Source of the DNA: Saccoglossus kowalevskii
Lineage: Eukaryota; Hemichordata; Enteropneusta; Harrimaniidae
Reading direction: 5' to 3'
Length of the DNA: 64,000 bases
Assembly: GCF_000003605.2 (NCBI RefSeq)
Contig: NW_003155745.1
Location: 194,355-258,354, forward strand
Shown here in pieces: positions 58,792-64,000 of this stretch (its first letter is position 1; each line of letters starts with the position of its first letter). The position numbers were made by a program, and so were the translations under genes. Under the pieces are notes generated by a model. The model was given only the letters and a program-made list of their open reading frames with translations, was not told the origin of the DNA and searched no databases.

Positions 58792-58955
58792 TTAAAACGG
58801 GAGGGTCGTCACCTGCGCACGCGCGGAAATTGAGTCCCAAGCGACGATAACAACGCACGCTAAAACGCAAAGGCTCATGGGTAGACGCTTGTTTGTAAAC
58901 AACGACACGCTATGACCATCTGACGCATGCGCAGGTGACGACTCCCCCGCTTTAA
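58792..58955 (-). mobile_element. Family A TTAA MITE, full length
   Basis: 164 bp with TTAA at 58792-58795 and 58952-58955, reverse orientation. It shares a one-base loss in the CGTTTTTAGCG block (TAAAACGC here) with the copies at 21790 and 31406, which suggests a common subfamily. Confidence 0.9.
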
Positions 58956-59160
58956 ATATTGCAGAGTTATAAGTGGTCACGGAATCCATTCACTGTCTGT
59001 ACGCGATGTATGTGTTGTGTCAGATACACTACATGAGCACTGCATGACGGATGTATGACGTCACAGAAATGTTACTCATAGGCAGAATGACCGACATGCA
59101 TCAGTGTCGATTCCGATGCTCTTGAACAATATTAATATTGATGCAATATTGATGCAATAT
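58956..59160. other. No supported feature
   Basis: AATATTGATGC occurs twice in tandem at 59135-59158. Nothing else seen. Confidence 0.5.
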
Positions 59161-59244
59161 TAAGGGACGTTCGACGTGGATCCCAAATACATTGTTTGTT
59201 TACGTGAAATTCGAACGCGAGCTGCATAAACTTTGAACGCCACA
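59161..59244 (+). mobile_element. Family B MITE, deleted copy
   Basis: TAAGGGACGTTCGACG is followed by CCAAATACATTGTTTGTTTA and CGTGAAATTCGAACGCGAGC, the family B right half. The middle block with the GGGACTCATAGCG word is mostly missing. Confidence 0.55.
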
Positions 59245-59495
59245 ATGTTTTCCCGCCAACATTCCAGTGCAACATCTTACACATTTTTTCTATAATTTCT
59301 CTGTTAATTCTGGATTAATTAGGCATACTTTCCTTTTGGCTACATATCTTGATCAAAATTAATGAAAATTATTATGTTTTAATTGAATTTGACCTTGTCG
59401 TTGAACAAGTGAATAATGTGATTACATTGCGTAAACAAAATTACGATCAACGAGCCTGTCTCAATGAAAACCGCTTTTGTATTTAATGCCAATTT
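59245..59495. other. No supported feature
   Basis: AT-rich, nothing recurrent. Confidence 0.5.
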
Positions 59496-59864
59496 AATAG
59501 ACCATTTTCCGTTCACTGCGAGAATCACGCGTTATGCGTGAAATCGAACGTAAAAACAGGACAAACAAAGGTCATAGCGTCGTAGTGGCGTCAAACATCG
59601 CGTGGGATTCGACAAACGCGAAAGTATTTCGGGGACATTTCCATGCTTAATAATGTGCTGTCCACATTTGATGACAGGCAATTTCGATTAAGTAAGGGTA
59701 TTCGAAAGCAATATTCCTCTGTCGAAGATCGGCCGGTCAATGTAAGTTACGAAATATAGAAATTCTAGTTCAAAATCAAATCGTTCGATTTTTGCGGCAG
59801 ACGTTCGACGCGCGTCTTTCATGCATCTCGCGAGATCTCGCAATTGTACGGAAAATCACCTATT
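59496..59864 (-). mobile_element. Family C MITE, full length
   Basis: 369 bp from AATAGACCATTTTCCG to CGGAAAATCACCTATT in reverse orientation. It belongs to the subfamily with the shared stop (AAATTCTAG on the plus strand here). It provides the clearest view of both terminal repeats. Confidence 0.9.
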
Positions 59865-62800
59865 CTTTTACTGCTAAAATGGCGGTAATTTTGACGTAAT
59901 CAGAGAGAATATCACGCACATCCGAAACTCGCAATAATCCATTACTGTCACGTCTATAGCACAGCAAACTACATATGACATATTTTAACGTGATGTCATC
60001 GCAGTAATTCATTGCGATTGAGAAATTTATTTTTCATTGAATTCAATAAGTAAATAAAACAAAAAATCCACATTTTATAGGAGAATCCTTATACATTTTT
60101 GTATTGATACTGATTTATAATTACTTGCACATATAAATAACATACTAAATATAGGATATACTTTCTAAACACACACACATAACCTAAATGTCCAAAATAT
60201 GGCGCGTCAATGAAGTGGGTCACATTTCTAAAAATAATAATAAATAATAGTCACACACTGTGACAAGTCCTAATCAGAGTAGTAGTAGTAACTTCTGATC
60301 TGTTTTGTCAACCATGAAATAACGTCACGAGCTTCATTCTGATTACTGTATATGTACTGTATGTGTATTGACCCGTACTAGATTTGTACAGCGTTTTGAT
60401 GTTCCGTTCAATAATTCATGTTGTTGTGATATTTACATATGGTGTCCATGTACTAAATTACGTCATTTAATTTAAGTCACGCAACCAAAAGTTTACACGT
60501 CTGATGACAACAAAAATCACTTTTAGTTTCAAGTCGAAGAGGTAATCGCACTGTTAAAAGACAAGATGAACGGCACATCGTTTGAAGGACATTAAAAAAA
60601 AGACAATCATGATTCGGGGATGGGAAATACGAACGCATCAACAAGTTTTCAAAATTGCATTATATAACGCAGGCACAGTTAATTAAAAAGAAAATCGTAG
60701 TTCCAATTTGTTGCCACGGTAACCCTGCTACCTGTTTCAGCGGAGGGTAATTACTACAAGAACGACATGCTGCATCGCCCAGTCTGGAAGACGCTTTTTG
60801 ACCTTTTGTTATTTATAAGAAACTACGGTTTAATGCATCGTAAATTGTCATCTAATTCGTTTCTTTTTCTTTTCATGATATCAATCGATGTCTTCATCAA
60901 TTTTTCTATTTCCTCTTACAGAGTACCCTCTGACGATTGATGTTTGATTTGGCGCGTTTGTTAGTTCTTTTTGTTCTACGGGCACAGTTTACTGAGAACG
61001 AGTGTTAGATAAACGTATTGGGCTCATGTAAAAATGCGCGTGACAAAGATTTATGTAAGACTGCGCATGACAGTAACCATATTTTGTGTGTTCTTTCTTG
61101 CGAACAGATTATTCACTCTCGAAGTCAAATAGCAACAGGTGCATTTTCGAATGTTTTTTTATTTAGAGTACAGTGTGGCGCTGGGTCAGACGGGGATGGT
61201 TAAATATAAAATGAATTCGGGAATAGCTGCCCGTTCAAACAATGCCACGGCTCATCCAATTTCGAGAAAAAAATAGTAGAGCTGCAAGATAAAATACAAA
61301 CAATACGCATGCGCGTGACAGCGATAACCCAACCTCAATTTCTCTACATGAGCATCTACCTAATTGTGTTCACCTAATGAGAAGTTTAATTGACATTTTT
61401 TAAAAGACAAATTGAGTTTCTGGGCAGCAATATATTTATTTTGGTACATTTTCTTTGATCTAAACCAGAACGCATCAATCTGCTAGAATTGTTTCTCGTT
61501 TTATTCACGTAGCGGTGCATGGATAGACTCAACGCTAAAACGGTCTTGGCTGACGAGTTCTGTACTTAAAGGTAGCTGTGACGAGTAGACAATCTCGAGC
61601 GAAAACAAGTAAGCGAAGACATTATAATGACACTATTACTTTCATTCAAGACATATACTCTATAGCTGCACATACTCAACACACGGAGATATTTTAACAA
61701 TATCTGTACTGTTGCCATGGCAATTATAATAACAACGATTGGAATTTTATTATTCAGTCTGCCAATCTAAATTTATTATTTTTGTTCTCTAAAAACATTA
61801 CGACATCATTTTTAACAATCGATTTAGTGATTTTATCACGTATTCATTTTCATTCAACTAACATATTTTCTCGACGCCATTACAAAAAGTAGCGCCCTTC
61901 ATTTCGCGACGAGCGATTCTTGGACGCCATGGAATGTAACCATGGAGACGCCAACGATGTCGTTCAATTTGCAATTTAGGTTGTGTTTTATTTCGTCTTT
62001 AGAATATAGCTAATCTCCTAAAAACAATGTGTTTTGTGCATAATAAAAACAATATAGACGGTGGGATGACGTCACATACACGCTTTGTCGCTAGAGGGCG
62101 CGACGAAGAGGAATGTGTATAATACGTGGGAGAATTGATGATTGTCAAGTTGTAGGTTCAGGAGTGTATTTTCTGTGCTGCGCATGTGCAAACACAAGGC
62201 GTTCATAAATTTGCCAAGTCCATCGCCTCGTACCTAAACGTCTGAAATCAGCGAATAGAAATCTGTTCTTATCGTGGGCGCGCTGTATTACTTAACAATT
62301 TCTGCGCATGTTTATTTTCCATGTAACTAAACAAACACAACGTCTACGCTCAACAAATTACAGAAAAGAAAGACGATGGTTTTTTTCTACGATTCGAATT
62401 CATCAACTGAAGTATCAATTAATTTATTTGCATCATTTCTTTAATTTAAATAACAGCCAAAAACGTCTCTTCACTAATATGAATGAAGTAAGAAAACATT
62501 AAATTACTTGAGGATAACAGCCAAAAGCCACGTACACACGCATACACTAAAGTACCCACGATGAACGTCACTCATTCTCTGGACACTTAACAAGACATGG
62601 ACGTTGTTCTCATGCATTTCACAGACGTCTGTTAAAAGGTATTTCCTGTTTTCGCACCTGAACCATTCACGTCATGCATCACGATTCAGTTGACGTTGTC
62701 ACCTGGGACGTTTTGACGCCCTCAGTGTACACAAGCTCAATGCAACAGGCAATTCCATGGACGACAGTTATCATTTCACAACGTGTAAAAATCACGTCTG

Positions 62801-64000
62801 CGCGGGTGACGCCACCTCTCCTCTCTCACAATGAGCAATAACGCAGATTGCAACGTATTTTGTTATCAGGTAAAGTCATCGTTTGAACTGTGATCCTCTT
62901 GAGCGTAAAGGTCGCTCGCTCTTCAAAACGCCATACGTTATTGTTGATTCGGGTAAACCGCGAGTCCCACCCGGGATGAAACACAAAAACAGCGCCCCCC
63001 ATAATCTGGACGAATACCTCTCCAAACCTATAATTGGTCTACTGTAAAGGTAGCGAAGTTGTAAAGTTGCAGGTGTTTGATCAGTCACAGTTTGAATGAC
63101 GTATTGCATCACCACACTGACATGCGAAGGTGTTTCTTATGGTCATCTAACTAATTTATTTTCCGCTACTATTAAACTGTGTATGACCAAGTAGGCTTGA
63201 TCGCTAATCAATTCAGATACGAAGAGATCGACATCGCAAAGCTGAATAAAATGACTCTGCTGGTACTGCTGCACGATGCTATGTCAACACTAAACCATAA
63301 ATTCCCATCAGTGGAGAATATTCAATAGAAGATAAAGCTAAAACTAACCAGGCACACGTTTCAGTAGACACTGTTACCAAAGCTGGTATGAACAAAAACA
63401 CGTTACGCATACAAAGTCTAAGAATCTAAGAATTTCTCAGAATAACAGGATAGATTTGCATCAGTACAGCATTCCCGAAACAAATGGCGTATTGGTGTCA
63501 AAGAATTTAATGGCCATTTCACAGGTCTCACTTGAGACATAAAACCAATGGCCTTTGATGGACAGGGATTTACTCTAGCTACCCTGAACAATTTAAATAA
63601 AAAAAAAACACTTCAACAAAGCAATCAATATTGTCAAATATTGGAATACTATGAGATGATTAAATTTACCAATCTGAAACTGATTGAAGTGATAACTTTC
63701 AATGCGTGGCGATATTTTCAAGAGAAGGAGTATACACTCTTTTTATGTTGGCGATCAATAAGCTGTCTGACTAAGAATGAATGATCATGATTTTTTTCAT
63801 CGACGTACATTTCGTATAATTAGAATGAGTCGCACGAATGATGACTGCTATTGTTGAAATGTGCAGTAACTGTGCTAAAAAGTGGAGCATATACACGTTT
63901 CCTTGGGGTAGTTAGATATGTCGAGAAATAAGAATGCTTTGAGATATAACATGTAACTGACATACACATATTTTTTGCATATCACCAACTCTGAAATGTT
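59865..64000. other. No supported gene
   Basis: About 4.1 kb in which only the CTCF-like block at 62069-62102 stands out. Frames at 61018-61203, 62308-62502, 62876-63115 and 63548-63784 have no recognisable domain. No copies of families A-I or L. Confidence 0.45.
62069..62102 (-). promoter_or_regulatory. CTCF-like core with TGACGTCA at +27
   Basis: On the minus strand GCGCCCTCTAGCGAC begins at 62101, AAAGCG follows, and TGACGTCAT begins at 62074, 27 bp from the core start. The second half is a perfect CRE-like palindrome TGACGTCA. Best example of the composite block. Confidence 0.5.

Noticed and set aside
8249-58989. The same open frame of about 55 codons recurs in most family A copies (for example 8249, 51515, 53362 plus; 32840 and 58792 minus)
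   Set aside because: It follows the 165-bp MITE exactly. Differences between copies mostly change amino acids, and one-base deletions break the frame in several copies, so nothing suggests protein-level selection.

Overview
This is eukaryotic nuclear DNA from an animal, probably a marine invertebrate. The grounds are AT-rich sequence with unmasked CpG-rich repeats, many small DNA-transposon derivatives, non-LTR retrotransposon remains, microsatellites, and three runs of N (860-962, 23455-23504, 37496-37686) of the kind left by scaffolding. I cannot name the phylum with confidence; a hemichordate or a lophotrochozoan would fit. I found no host protein-coding gene, rRNA or tRNA that the sequence supports. 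No reading frame outside transposon remains carries a recognisable domain, so the window reads as intergenic or intronic.

Most of what can be annotated is repeats, which I sorted by eye into families. Family A (about 165 bp, TTAA-flanked, 13 full or partial copies) and family B (about 133 bp, also TTAA-flanked, about 9 full or partial copies) share terminal sequence and look like non-autonomous Kolobok/T2-like elements. Family C (about 370 bp, 5 copies plus a scrap) has 16-bp imperfect inverted ends. Family D (about 405 bp, 3 copies) has hAT-like ends CAGAGGTAC and 7-8 bp target duplications. Family E (about 330 bp, 4 copies) has ends near TGTATYCTCGGGGG and an internal hairpin. Family F (2 copies) runs directly into (TA)n. 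Family G (1 copy) has a perfect 9-bp target duplication. Family H opens with a hairpin and a CGTCCGTG array followed by tandem units of about 150 bp. Family I (2 copies plus a looser relative) has inverted ends near ATTCACTGGGTTTTAATT. Family L (1 copy) is a long inverted-repeat element.

Layout. 1-12000 is mostly unannotated, with a D copy that carries an internal inversion (3134-3543), a C-E-B mosaic (4810-5330) and scattered A and E copies. 12040-13017 is a nest in which D sits inside H and C follows. 17555-26000 holds E copies, a palindrome (18880-19016), a possible LTR fragment, a 5'-truncated LINE with poly(A) and target duplications (19989-21190), an A/spacer composite, a LINE relic and H. 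26510-28260 holds a decayed LINE on the minus strand and a TGAA-derived tandem region. 31400-45700 is scattered A and B copies with long blank stretches. 47962-49754 is a dense C-D-C-L block. 51500-59864 holds further A, B, C, F and G copies. 59865-64000 is blank apart from a CTCF-like motif.

The main non-repeat signal is a block of about 33 bp seen at 34885, 49831 (minus) and 62101 (minus). It combines a CTCF-like core (GCGCCCTCTAGYGAC) with TGACGT beginning exactly 27 bp from the core start. A fourth core without the second part lies at 48888.
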